64,000 bases of DNA from positions 1,178,001 to 1,242,000 of the forward strand of contig BJKQ01000014.1 of assembly GCA_006538405.1 (NCBI GenBank). Reading direction: 5' to 3'. Numbering within the stretch: position 1 is the first letter of the stretch; every line of letters begins with the position of its first letter. Both the position numbers and the translations under genes were made by a program. Under the pieces are notes generated by a model, which saw only the letters and a program-made list of their open reading frames with translations, had not been told where the DNA came from and made no database searches. The DNA comes from Hansfordia pulvinata. Taxonomy: Eukaryota > Ascomycota > Sordariomycetes > Xylariales. Shown here piece after piece: positions 33,338 through 45,300 of the stretch.

Positions 33338-35235
33338 AGGCACAGCAGCAGCAGCAGCAGCGGCAGGACCGCTTAGTCGACCTGCCCAACGAGCTCTTCT
33401 GCCTGGTAGCTGCGTACCTAGATCCCCGGGATGTCGTGCGATGCCGCCGCGTCAGCCGCAGCTGGCGCGCCGTCTTCTCGGGCGGCGACGTGTCGCGGGA
33501 CGTGCTGCGGCGGCACTTCCCCCGCGCGAGAGAAGTGCGGGCGAGGAGCTCGGCGGGGCGGTCCAGGTCTCCCGCGGCTCCCGACTGGTCGGCCTTGCTG
33601 TGCCGGGTGGCCTGCCGGTACCACCACCTGCGGTCGGCTCGGCCCCGGGAGGTGGAGAAGGTCGACGTCGTGCGGGAAGAGATCACGTCCTGGTCCTTGG
33701 GTGGCGGAGACAAGGGTGGGCAACCGCCGCCACAGCAGCAGCAGCACCACCACCATCACTTCCGCGGGGTCGAGACGTGGGCACGCCGGCTGCGCGTGCA
33801 CGGCAGCATGTGGGACCTGCAGCACCGCGACGCGGCGTGGACCTACGACGACGGTCTGCTGGTGTACGCGGACCCCGAGTCCGGGCGGTACGTGGCGTAC
33901 GACCTGGAGACGCGGCGGCGGGTCGCGGTGGCCGGATTCGACCCGTCTGGCAAAACGGTGCGGCGCGTACGCCTGTCCTGCGGCGTCCTCGTCTTTGAGT
34001 GGTGCGAGCCTGAGCCGTTCCGGCGGCTCGACGGCGACGAGAGCGGCAACAACAGGGACCTGATTCACCGCCACTACGCGACTGCGTTCGACGTGCGGCG
34101 GTACTCGCCGCGTTCGTCCGCCTCGGCCCCGGTCGCCGCCGGCGCGCAGCGCTTCACAGCCAAGGCCGGCGCGGCTACAGCGTCGTCGATGGCGACATTG
34201 ACAACGACAAGCCCGCCATCGTCATCGTCGTCTTCATCATCATCATCATCAACAACAGCATCTCCATCGCTGACAGGCACAGGCGCCGGCGCAGGCGCAC
34301 CGGGGATAGTGCTGCCGGAGGGGGACTGGGGCGAGGTGACGTTCCGGTCGGAGTGGAAGATGCACTTCCTGGGGATGCCGGTCAACTCGCGTGACCGGTT
34401 CTACTCGGCGCACAGCTCGACGCACTACGCGCTGTACCGGTGGCAGCCCAACGTGTCGCGGTTCGGCGCCGACGACCCCGTCGAGATGCTGACGGTCTGG
34501 GACATCTCGTTCCCCTCGGCGTACCGCCCGTCTTTGGATCCGGACGGGTCGTCGCAGCAGGCGCCCGACCCGGACCTGGCGCCCCACGTCGTACGGCGCT
34601 TCTCCTGGAGGGATCTCGACCACCTAGGCCTACTGCAGGGGAACACACCGATGCTGCGCGAGATCCGGCTCGACAACGGGGGCGGCGACAAGAACCGCGT
34701 CAACGTCTACGTCCACGAGGAGGACCACTGCTGGTCGGTCGGCCCGCAGGCGCCCATGCACGCGCCGCGGCACCACCGGGTGCGGTCGACGGGCGTGCCG
34801 GTGGTCGGCGCGGGCCCCCGCTGGGTCGACGAGTGCGGGACCGATGACGACGTCCACCTAGGCTTCTGCCCTCGGTCCGCTGCTCCTCCTCCATTGCCCC
34901 CGCCCTCGCCTACGACTTGGTCGTCGTCGTGGCCCGGGCTGGCCCCCTGCTGGCGGCACGAGGAGTTCCCGCACCTACTGGTCAGCTGCGTGGCGGACGC
35001 GGGGGCGGGGGTTCGCGTGGTGGCGCGGCGTGGGTTCACGATGGAGTTTTCGGCGACCAAGCAGCCAAAGCTCAGCGTCAGAGAGAGCGGTGTGCCCGGT
35101 TTCGACAACGCCAAGGACCGCCCCTTCTCCCAGGACATGTGGATGGAGCTCCTGGGTCGGGGCAGAATTTTGGGGGACGAGCGGTGGCTAGTGGGGGAGG
35201 ACGGCCAAGGGAAAGTCACCATTGCCCGATTCTGA
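33181..35235 (+). CDS. F-box domain protein with low-complexity tracts
   Basis: A single uninterrupted frame of 684 residues. The N-terminus carries a run of about 20 threonines encoded by a GACAAC hexanucleotide array, then six glutamines. An F-box starts near residue 62 (DRLVDLPNELFCLVAAYLDPRDVVRCRRVSRSWRAVF split here as DRLVDLPNELF, LVAAYL and RCRRVSRSW). F-box proteins recruit substrates to SCF ubiquitin ligases via Skp1. The rest shows WTYDDGLLVYADPESGRYVAYDL-like strands, which could form beta-propeller-type repeats common in fungal F-box proteins. A Gln/His run (about residues 182-194) and a Ser-rich run are inserted. The start is the first ATG of the frame and follows a long stop-rich leader. 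Low-complexity tracts may vary between strains. The substrate is unknown. Confidence 0.82.
33278..33335 (+). repeat. Coding GACAAC hexanucleotide array (poly-Thr)
   Basis: Nearly perfect tandem GACAAC units inside the F-box gene, translated as a threonine run. Length changes in steps of six keep the frame. Confidence 0.9.
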
Positions 35236-36644
35236 GGCTGAGTTGGTCCTTTTTCTTCTCTCTCTTATTTTGGCCCTTTCTTCGAGCTCCCTCTTATTTC
35301 CACACTCTATGAGTACTGCAACTCTTTGCCCTGGACCGACCTGCGATGATCATCGTCTGTCACAATGCCCCGCCGGAGGGATAACAAGATGAAGGCAGCT
35401 ACTACTCGTGTGCGGCGACATCGATCTGGAGCGATCCGGGATATCACATACTGCATGGGAGGGCCCCGCATGGAGGCCGGCAAGCTTGCCCGCACGAGAC
35501 GAAGAGGGCGGGTGGCGAGAGAATGCAACGCTCATGATACGGCAGAGGAGATATCAGCCAGCTGGCCAACCCCGCTTATGCCTAACTCCGTACATACCGA
35601 GGTGACGCCGGAGATGTGCATCTCCGCCAACGCAGCACAACCAGGCTCTCTATGCTTTTTACTCGTACGAATAGCTCTCTTCCCCTCTGGAAGCAACATG
35701 GGACTCCGCTTTTCCGGTCGTCGGCTGCCGGAGATGGTGTATTGTGCTGAGACCCCGCCCCGCCGACGAGTCCCCAATGCATCCATGCGGTATCGGGGGG
35801 TTGATTGGCTGCCGGGCCGGCCCAGGCGCCCCAAAGCGGCTCGTTTGCAGTGGCCCCTCAACGCGGGCTCGTGGGCTCTAGGCCCAGTCGAGTAGGAGCA
35901 AAAGTAGTCGTAGGAGGAGGGGTTGCGATTCTGGGAACACGAGTACCATCGTCGGCGTCGCAGAGGGGCGGGCGGCTTTGGCGTTGCTACCCCTCGTGCA
36001 GCACCGGGTGGGGAAGTCCAGTCGACCAGGGGCCGATCTACTGCCGGTCTACTCGTACTGAGCGACGGCCCGGCCAGTCTATCGACTTTGGCTACCTACG
36101 GCGCCAGCAGCTCCGATGCAACGGGCACCACCAGGTGTGGTGGGGGTCGTGATCTTTTAGTTAGAGTTTTGGTCGCTACCTAAGGGTGGTGGTATATTTA
36201 CCTCGCCTACGGTACCAACATACCTACTTCATTGCTCCCTCTCCCTCACTTCCACCTGCTGCGTAGCTCCCTAATCACTTACTTTCCATACCTATACCCT
36301 ACCGTCCGTACCTTCCTACCTACGAATGAGGCACCGGTGCCCGCCGACGTCGGGTGTACGAGACCTGAACCCGCCTTATGTGACCTACTTCAGATTGAAC
36401 TAAACCACGACAGCTTCCACCGACCTTCGGCCGGCAGGTGCGACTCACGAAGCTCCCCAGTCGGCGACGACGGCTCTCCTTCCCAGGTTGCAACGCGCAC
36501 AAGTCCAGCATTGACACATTCGATATTCGATAAATCTGGATTGGTTAGGTAGGTGTACTTACCTTGGGTACTTTACCTACCCACCCAGGTATACCTATCG
36601 TGATTCAAACCCCCTCCCCCTCCTCAAGACTCCGGCCCGTCACA
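35236..36644. other. Spacer upstream of acid phosphatase-like gene
   Basis: No gene seen. TACTCGTA-family motifs occur at 35399, 35661, 35938 and 36050. Dense TACC/GGTA repeats (36540-36600) lie directly before the next start. Confidence 0.45.
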
Positions 36645-38087
36645 ATGGAGTCCCTGGCCCTCCTTCTGCTGTCGCTGACGGCGCTGCCCCTCGCCGTTCG
36701 CGCCGAGACCGTCCTCGGCGCCTACATCTTCCACCGCCACGGCGACCGCACCCCCAAGAGCCATGCCCCCGCCAACCTGACCTCGCTCGGCGCCGACGAG
36801 TGCTTCAAGTCGGGCGACTTTTACCGCCGCCGCTACGTCGCCGACGACGCCGCCTCCCACATGTTCCGCCTCAGCGCCGACATCGCCGTCCCCGGCCAGC
36901 TCTCCGTCACCTCCCCCTCCGACACGGTCCTCCAGAGCTCTGCCCAGGTCTTCCTCCAGGGCCTCTACCCCGCCGTCGGCGACCTGTCCACCGAGAAGCT
37001 CGCCAACGGCTCCGACGTCGAGGCGCCCCTCGGCGGCTACCAGTACATCCCCGTCTCCGCCGTCGCCACCGCCTCCTCCAGCGCCGGCGCCGAGGACAGC
37101 GAGTGGCTGCAGGGCGGCTCCGGCTGCGCAAACGCCGTCATCAGCTCCAACAGCTACTTCTCCTCCCCGGACTACCTGCGCGTCCTCGACGACACCCGCC
37201 CCTTTTACCAGCGCTTGCTGCCCGTCATCAACGGCACCTTCTCCGCCGACGACGCCAGCTTCAAGAATGCCTACACCATCTTTGACCTCGTCAACGTCGC
37301 CCGCATCCACAACTCGTCCATCCCCTCCGACGACCTCCTCACCCGGGACACCGTCACCCAGCTCCAGGCCCTCGCCAACGTCCACGAGTGGAACCTGGCC
37401 TACAACGCCTCCGAGCCCATCCGCGCCGTCGCCGGCTCCGTCCTCGCCGGCCAGATCCTCCAGCAGCTCAACAGCACGCTGGCCGGCAAGAGCAAGAAGC
37501 CCTTCGGCATCCAGTTCGGCGCCTACGCCAGCTTCGCCTCCCTCTTCGGCCTCGCCCAGCTGCAGGCCGCCTCCCCGGACTTTGAGGGCATTGTCGACTA
37601 CGCCTCCTCCATGGCCTTTGAGCTCGTCACCAACGCCTCCGTATCTGGCGGCGACTACCCGCAATCCGACGACGTCTCGGTCCGCTTTCTCTTCTCCAAT
37701 GGCACCGCCGCCGACAACCCTCTGACTGTCTACCCCCTTTTCGGCCAGCAGGAGACTGTCCTTCCCTGGAACACCTTCGCCTCCGAGATGGCCAAGATCT
37801 CTATCGGCAACACCCAGGACTGGTGCTCCGCCTGTGGTAACTCGACCGGCGCGTGCGCCTCTTCCTCAGCCAGCGCGGCTGGATCTGGAGGCGGCGGCAG
37901 TGGCTCGGACAGCGGCAACGGCATTACCAAGCCCGTCGCCGGCGTCATTGGTGCCCTCGTCACCCTCGTCGTCGTCCTCGGCGCCGAGGCCCTCGTCTAC
38001 GTCCTCGCGGGCCTCAAGCTGGTCAAGAAGTCCACCCTGGCCGGCGCTGGCGCTGCCGCCGCCGCCGCTTCAGGGGCCAAGGCGTAA
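36645..38087 (+). CDS. Histidine acid phosphatase-like, membrane-anchored protein
   Basis: A single exon of 480 residues from the ATG at 36645; an in-frame reading opens 27 codons earlier but skips the obvious signal peptide context. The signal peptide is MESLALLLLSLTALPLAVRA. The histidine-phosphatase signature RHGDRTP appears at about residues 31-37 (YIFHRHGDRTPKSH). Many NxS/T sites (ANLT, NGTF, NSSIP, YNASE, NSTL, TNASV) point to a glycosylated ectodomain. A Gly/Ser-rich linker precedes a C-terminal transmembrane helix (VAGVIGALVTLVVVLGAEAL) with a short basic tail. The second catalytic element of the family, the HD dipeptide, would be expected near residues 285-300. I see GIQFGAYASFASLFGLAQL there instead, so the proton donor may be missing. 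It may be a divergent phosphatase, a phosphoester-binding protein, or may use another acid. Confidence 0.88.
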   Translation: MESLALLLLSLTALPLAVRAETVLGAYIFHRHGDRTPKSHAPANLTSLGADECFKSGDFYRRRYVADDAASHMFRLSADIAVPGQLSVTSPSDTVLQSSAQVFLQGLYPAVGDLSTEKLANGSDVEAPLGGYQYIPVSAVATASSSAGAEDSEWLQGGSGCANAVISSNSYFSSPDYLRVLDDTRPFYQRLLPVINGTFSADDASFKNAYTIFDLVNVARIHNSSIPSDDLLTRDTVTQLQALANVHEWNLAYNASEPIRAVAGSVLAGQILQQLNSTLAGKSKKPFGIQFGAYASFASLFGLAQLQAASPDFEGIVDYASSMAFELVTNASVSGGDYPQSDDVSVRFLFSNGTAADNPLTVYPLFGQQETVLPWNTFASEMAKISIGNTQDWCSACGNSTGACASSSASAAGSGGGGSGSDSGNGITKPVAGVIGALVTLVVVLGAEALVYVLAGLKLVKKSTLAGAGAAAAAASGAKA

Positions 38088-40532
38088 TTCGTATTGCGGT
38101 TCAGCCTTTCATGCCCTGATTCACGTATGCTCTTTCCTGCTCCGGGTGTCGAGGATGGTAGCCTCGAGACATGACATCTGGGACCAAATAATCTAATCAA
38201 GAAAATATGACGACCACACGCGAATTGCGAGACGATACAGATTGCAGCCCCGAGGTGACTGTCGTGCAGTAGAGCATCATATAACTCCATTGACCAGCTC
38301 GGGAAGCACCACGCGCCGTCTCTTACAAACAGCCCCTTTTCGAGTCTGCCAACCCAGAGGTCCGAGTGGGAAAAGACCCCCAAGGCTGTGGAGGAGGAGG
38401 AGGCCTAGCTCTGGGCATGTGCCTCGGCGAGATGGCAAGCCTTTGCAAAGTGCTGGAACGTGGAAGGGAAGCATAGCCGACCTCGACCTTTTCCCCACAT
38501 GGGCCGCAACGATGTTACCTCCACGTTCGAATGGAGACGCAACAGGACTCGAATCCATCAAGCGGAACGGCCTGGCTGCTGGCTGGCGCGCGTCACAACG
38601 CACGTGTGCACGCCGACCGCGCGCGTGTTCTGCTTTCTTCAAACCTCCGAATTCTCGTTCTGCTCCGACATCAACCCCCCTCCCCCACCGTCCCCATAGG
38701 CGACGCCCTCGGTTGCCCTTTGCGATCTGGATAATTCGAGTTCGGTCACCAACGGCGAGGGCCACCGAGCAGGCCACGGCCTCGAGATGCCAGGGCAGCG
38801 CGTCTGACATGCTGGCTCTCACACGACAACAAGACTCGAGAGCGAAATCTCCTGGCGCCAACACCACCGGACCGGACAACTTTGCTGTCGAGCTGGGCAT
38901 GCTTGCGCTCAGGGATCCTCTTCGAGTTGCGCGAAAGCTTTGGCATCGCCCCCTCTCCCCCCCGGTTCCTGTGATGGTTCTGGGGGCCACTTTCGTCGGT
39001 TTTCCTGATGCTTGTTTAACGGCAGTAAGTCGGATGGCAAAGGCTCCTTTGGCAGATCTCGGATCCGGAAGTCAGCAGGTCTGTACTCCTGACGTGCCGG
39101 GAAGCAGCCCCGTCTCGCCCGTCGTCGTATTTCCCAGTCAGCCCGCAGACGACGACGACGCCCGCCCCGGAACCTTCGACGTACTTACTCGCACACCTGC
39201 CTCGCGTGTCACGAAGCGAAGTCGTTGACCCTGGTCGCCCGCACGCGGTGCTCGGATTTCCCGCGACGAGTTGCAAGACCTCGTGTTCGGGCCGGTCTGA
39301 TGACCTGTCAAGAAGGGGGGGGCGGCAGGTGCTCTTCCAGTGTCCACTGCTGCCCTGACGAAGTCGTACGGGGCCGAACGGGAGGGCAAGAGGGACGCGG
39401 CAAGCAGGCAAGTCGCGCTCCCGCGGGCGGTCCCGTGACCCTTGCCTATGAGACTCGGTGGGCGGAAACTGAAGCCGAACCATGTGAGCAGAAGGTAGCA
39501 TGCCTGGCCGAGCGGTCCCAGCAGGGGAATGCAACACGCCACCCGGGGCCCGGAGATGGTCGCGCGGCAGGCCGCCGAGCAGTCGACGAGTCGTATCCTC
39601 GCCCTGGATATTCGAAACGAGAGCAAAGAGCCACTCTTGCCTCGCTTTCCAAGATTTCAATTTTGTTTCGGCATGCTCGGGCAGCCGACAGAGTATTACG
39701 AAACCAGCCGCCTCGGTAGAAAGACTCGGGAACGGCATATTATCCAGACCTGAATGCAATGCGAGCGCGCGCGCAAAGAAATTGTAATGTTTGCCACTGT
39801 AGTGATACCCTCGGGTGTGCCCTGATCCCTCACCGCGCATGGCTCTTCTTGACCGATGGGCGGGCTTGATGACCATCATCGGTGTGAGTAAGCCATTGTG
39901 AGCATTGTCTTGCTCTCCCGGTAGTTGCCAGGCACGCCGCCTCTCCATGATCTGCGAGAACGTCTACTCCGAAAGAAATCTATAGAGCCGCGGTGCAGCC
40001 GCATTCCTGCACGACACTGGTCGCCGCCGCAAGCCCCTGCTTTACCCGATGAAAATGCCGTGGTTGTTGGGGCGGGCGAGTGCCGTGCCGCCTCTGCGCA
40101 GGAGGAGGGGAGGGGGGCTGGTTTGATGCGAATAGATGCGTCAATCCAGGGTCTTTTTTTTTTCCCTTGCAAAGTTCAGGGTCCCTGCAGAAGGGGGGTG
40201 AGGGAGGGAGGGGGGCGGGGGGGGCGAGGGGTCTCGATGGGCCGCTGGCTGGCTGGCGTCATGCTGGGCATGCGATCGATCGACAGGCCCAGGGACAGCG
40301 TGCGCAGGCAGGGCGAGCTGCGAGGGATCTGACTAAGTTGAGGAACTCATTAGACTCGTTTGAACACTCGGCCGCAGATCAATCGAGCTTCACCTAGCAC
40401 GGCGTTGCCTGCAGGCATGCCTGCAAGCCAGCACGAGCCTGGCCCAGCAGAGAGGCCACAAGGGCTGCTTTGATTCGTCATGTCACAGGTGCGTCGCCCT
40501 GCTCCCCGTTGACCGGCTCCAGCCGTGCAGGA

Positions 40533-40544
40533 ACTCGTACGAGT
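40533..40544. repeat. Palindrome ACTCGTACGAGT, copy 2
   Basis: Exact 12-bp copy, followed by a GAGTGAGTGAGT run. Confidence 0.9.
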
Positions 40545-41483
40545 GAGTGAGTCCATCATATCCGCACGAGTGAGTACTCATAGACCGGCGGGCAATCTCG
40601 GCTGGCTCAGCTAAAACGTTGGCGCCGGGGGAGGGCGCAGGGAAAAGGAGGACCGGTAAGAGAGCCAACCTACCTACCAGCTACCTAACTTAGCTCAGGC
40701 ACAAACCCAACGGCAGCCGAGGCTCGATATATTGGGACGGACCCTTGCACCTGAACGACGAGGTTCCCAACGACGACGTGACGTGACGACGGCTTCGGTC
40801 CGTACGAGTAGAGCAAGTAGCAGCTGGACCCCGAAAGCCGACCGATGACAACGCCGCCGTTGGCCCGCCCCCTGCGCTGGATCGCTTACCGACCTGGGGG
40901 ACGCGCGCTGATTGGGCCGACAGGTGCGGGGAGCTCTCGCGATGGCGTCGATACGATACGGATACGACATGGGAGCAAACCTTGTAACCTTTCGTGGTGG
41001 CTGGGCGACCGACCGGTCGGCTCGATGCAGCGACTGGCAGAAAGGGACTAATTAGTAAATCGCTAACTTGATAAACTCGAAGCCAATCTGGAACCCGGTT
41101 CATCTCTGAGTTAGGTACTCTTCCGCACGCGTACTCGTCTATTCTGCAGTAGCGCCGGCGCTGGGGGTCAAGAGGGGAAAGGCACCGCGCCTGTCGCATG
41201 CTTGTCTTGCGGAGGAAGCCGTTGGGTGGCCGGCCCTTGACTGACTCCCGTGCCTGCAACAACCCGGTCGGTGAGTGAAGAGTTTGACCAGGCCGTACGG
41301 AGACTCGAGAAGCCGAACGAACCCTGCTCCTTCTCTTCAAAGCGTTGTTAGCTTGCACCAAGTCAAGTCGCCAGACTGGACTGACCGGCCGCCGGCGACC
41401 TGCTAACCCACAGCCTGCTTGTACGAGTACCCGTACGGATTGAGCCACCAGCTCGGCACAAGGCGAAGCAAAGGCCATCGGAG

Positions 41484-41518
41484 AAGAGAGAGAGAGAGGG
41501 AGAGGGAGAGAGAGAGAT
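41484..41518 (+). repeat. GA-rich microsatellite
   Basis: GAGAGA/GAGGGA units over about 35 bases. A shorter GA tract follows at 41913-41927. Confidence 0.85.
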
Positions 41519-42216
41519 GCGCACCACAGACAAGAGGCACGGCTGGCCGTCGCCGTGGCGGCGCGCTCGTTTGAACTTGAATTACCGCTATGACGGTCGC
41601 CGTCCGCGCGTACGTGTAGCTGGGGGCTAATAATAAGTTATTAGCCATTGCATCCCACGGTACGAATACTCGCACGTCCAGTGTACCTACATACCTCGGC
41701 GCAAGGTCACCATGACTGCGGCGGCGTCCCGGTCGTGGCAACCAAGCGCCCAGCCGCGCGATTCCGCCCGTCCGGATGGCGCTTGTGGTGGTCCCCGTCT
41801 CAGCAGCAACTCTCCGTCTCTTCTCTTCTCGTAGGTACTTACCATCAGCCTCGTAGGCGCACGATGACTTGTGAGAGAGGTGTCTGTGTGCGTGTGTACT
41901 CGTACCTCCGCAGAGAGAGAGAGAGATCATGATCGGTAACCCGTCATTAGCGCCCCTCAACTTTTCCCTCGCGCCGAGGTTGTATGGATGGATACGATAC
42001 CTTCGGAGCAGACTCGAAGTCTCTCGTACGAGACAGCGCGCCGCGCTCAGCCCGCGCTTTGATGGTGGGCCCAGCTTATTATTCGAAAACACTGCAGCGC
42101 TTGCACCCATCCGGCTACTGTTCGACGTAGTCAACATGTGACAGGCAAGCTATGACAGGCGCGTCCAGGCTCTTCACGCCTTCCAAAAGCTCATCGTAGA
42201 AGGAAGGCATTGAGAG

Positions 42217-42245
42217 AAAAAAAAAAAAAAAAAAAAAAAAAAAAA
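42217..42245 (+). repeat. Poly-A tract (29 bases)
   Basis: Longest homopolymer in the window. No adjacent reverse-transcribed element or target-site duplication was evident. Confidence 0.9.
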
Positions 42246-42335
42246 CAGGGTCGCCGCGCAGCCTGCAGAACACTTGCCCCGCCTCAAAACCCCCCTTTTC
42301 CCACCACGCGGGCACGGAAGACGCACCACCCGCAA

Positions 42336-42347
42336 ACTCGTACGAGT
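42336..42347. repeat. Palindrome ACTCGTACGAGT, copy 3
   Basis: Third exact copy of the 12-bp palindrome, about 300 bases from the decamer copy at 42023-42032. Confidence 0.9.
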
Positions 42348-45300
42348 GGATGCAGTCGGTTGCAAAAGGGGGCGGAAATGCGCGTGGGTCTCTCCTGCCT
42401 GGCTATGTTTCAGATTGTATCTGGAACCACCCAACACAGTAAGATCCATTGTCAGCCACAAAAAATGAAAGGTCCTCGTAAGCATCAGTGGAAAAGTGAC
42501 GATACTGTGCCACATGAGATGGAGAAAGGGGGGCCGGTCACGGTGGCTGGAAAAAGAAGAAATGGGGCACCGAAAGCTCCCATCAGGACCATGGGCTTCG
42601 GGCTTCTCTCGTCATGATGCAGCTGCAGTGCTCGCAACGGACCTTCAGCGGTGTCGACGGTGCGATTCCAGCCTCGAGAGTTGGCCCCGTTCTGTCACTA
42701 GCCCTCGTCTGCATTCTCTGCTCTGTTCTTGACGAACTCGTCACCGCGCAGGCCTGCTGGGAACCAACAATTTGCCCCGACGAAGGCTCGGTGCGGCGGT
42801 AGTGCTCGTACACTTGTCCTGCCTGCACTCATCAGCTTCAAGGATGCAAAAGCAGCCGGGTCGGTGCAGGCAGAACACAGAACAGACGCTCCCGTGACTC
42901 GCTAATACGGCGACTCTGCGGTGGGTGCTGGCTGGTCGTCGCGCCCAGCATTGCTTGCCGATTTCGATCGTTCCACCAACCTGCCGGCTTTGCTCCACAC
43001 AACGCCGCGGCGGTCATCCCCTTCCTCGTGTCAAACGGCGGACTGTGATCATTATTCCATGACCACGAGTTCTTGATGAGTGGTCAAATCGGACAGGCCT
43101 TTTTTTCCCTTCTTCTTGAGGTGCGGGCGTATGTTCGTAGGACTGTTTGGTCCGTCGCTCCGCGACCCAATGCCTCAATGCGGCAGCCACATCGCTGCTC
43201 GCTGTTTGTGCCCTACCACCTCGAAGAATCCTTCCTCTCGAATCCGCAGTAAGGATCTGGGTTAGCACAGGGCACAAGCTCGGCCGTGGCTCGGCGCCAT
43301 CGCAATAGAGTTTGCCGCCGCCGCCAGGCTATCTCTTGGAAGTACATACCTATTATTGAGCGATTACTCCATAAGAGGCTCGCGCCCGCTCGTACGCGTA
43401 CTCACGGGTACTCGTCTGGTGTCGGCCGAAACATCAGCCACCAAGTTCTAGCCAGCAGATAGATAGCCTCAGGAACTCGTAGATGCAACATCGACGCAGT
43501 AACCTGATGCGTGTCTGTTTGTGCCGTAGTTCAGTGATCATCTACCGGCACTAGCCCGCAATTCTCGTGTATGTGCCGTGAAGTTGCGCTTCTCCCTCAG
43601 CCTAGCCTCGAAGGTAGGTGTCCAGCACTCAGCACTCCCGAGCTTTGGAACAAGCGTCTGCCTTTCTCTTATTAGCTCTCCCGTCGTGCAGCCGGGAGGT
43701 CTGGCCAGGAACTCGGATCCAGACCGTGCTGAAGAGGCACAAAGCCGGACTGCGAGCGAGAGGGAGGTCCGAGGTCACGTGTTTCGAAAGCCATGTACGC
43801 GGACTGCGGTGTGGGGGACTTGAAGGTCTTGAGATCCTGAGGAAGCCCCAGACAAGAGGGACCTCCATGGTGCGGTCGCGTTTCTTATGCTTGTTTTGTT
43901 TCGTTTCGTCGGTGATCCACCTCAAAAGGAAGACGATGAGAGCCAGGAAGAGTCACGATCGGGCGGCCACGATGGACGGACGACTTGAGATGCACTCGGA
44001 CCTCGGCAGACCTGTCCAAACGCGGCCTTCATGTGGTTGGTTGTTGGCTTGTTCTCTGATGAGCTGGGTGGTGAACGGGGCTGCCACGCTGCCGCCAGGT
44101 TGCGTGCCATATCACACCTCGTAACAAGTCAGAGATGCGGGGCCAAGTCCCTTGGTCGTGTCAATGTCAGGGGTGGAAGGTCCCAAAATAGTTGTTTGAG
44201 AGCATCACGCGGCACGAAGCGAGCTCTCGAAATCCCAAACATGGCTGTTGAGCACACGCATAAAGGGCTGCCAAGGTGGCACGCCACGGTACGCGCCACG
44301 TCCGTGGAATCTGGCGCCAATTTCGCACTATTCGTCATTACCATCAAGTGACACGGACCTGCAGATCAGACAGATGTCGCGTGTACGAGTATTCCGTATG
44401 GACGATAGCCGAGGTGACAGCATGGGTGGCGCCCGTGGACGCTCGCAGCCTCCATGCAGCCATTGCAAATAGCTTGGGAAAACATTGAAGCGGGGATCGG
44501 CGTGATAATTATCGATTCCGCGCCGCATGCTGTGTGACGCTGTGACGGCCTGACTGACACGCTGGGCTCGCCATCCGCCCGTGGGTGCAAGCAGACAGCG
44601 CGAGGTGCATTGACCCACGATGACGAGGGGACCGGAGCCCGATTCGGAAACGAACTCGCGGAGTGTTAGTGCAAGGCGGCGGCGTCTGGCGTGGAGACGG
44701 CGTGCCATGTGGTCTCTGACCCCGACCCAGCCTGGGCGCTGTGATGGGCAATGCGCGGCTGAGCAGGCGCAGCGACAGGGCGGGCATGCCGTGCCGTGGT
44801 TGGCCAAAAACGAAGTGGGTGGAACTGGAGGCTACTGCACTTCGTCGCAACGGTCGTCGACCTGCCGGGCGTGAGCCAATCGGATCCCGATCTTGACCTT
44901 TTCTAGACTTTTTCTGCGGCCGCTCCCAGACGCCATCAAGGTCCTGTAAGTCAGTCAGTCATGGACGGCCAGCTGGCTGGTGCTCGTACTCACTAACTTA
45001 GTACCCCGCTCTGGCCCATCGATATCAAGTGCCGTTCTGTACCCTCAGATCTTACCCATGCGCTTCGTCATTTCGCTGCTCGGCATTTTGACGCCCTCAC
45101 CGCCGCCTCTGCTCACAGCGTCGCGTCCTCACGGCAGCAGCAGTCCGGACGCCAATGACGAGTCGCGGCTTGTCGGACCCAACGCAGTCCGGGTCGAGCG
45201 AGTACTCGTAATCGCACGCAATGCATCCCCCCTCACGAGCGTCAAAGTGAGGCGCGGGAAAGCAAGGGCTGGGATGGATGAAGGGCGACCCGTAAGGTAC

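Noticed and set aside
36624..37664. 346-codon frame antisense to the acid-phosphatase-like gene
   Set aside because: Shadow frame, Gly/Val/Asp-rich, no motif.
38242..39228. Open frame of 328 codons on the plus strand
   Set aside because: No motif, Arg/Pro/Ser-rich, overlaps an equally long open frame on the other strand, and lies in GC-rich DNA where stops are rare.
39016..39948. Open frame of 310 codons on the minus strand
   Set aside because: Same reasons as its overlapping partner; no start context or family resemblance.
40690..41478. 262-codon minus-strand frame
   Set aside because: Ser/Arg/Pro-rich, no motif, spans spacer repeat motifs.
44300..44420. Possible clustered regular repeats (CRISPR-like)
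   Set aside because: This is a eukaryotic spacer with short dispersed motifs, not regularly spaced repeats.
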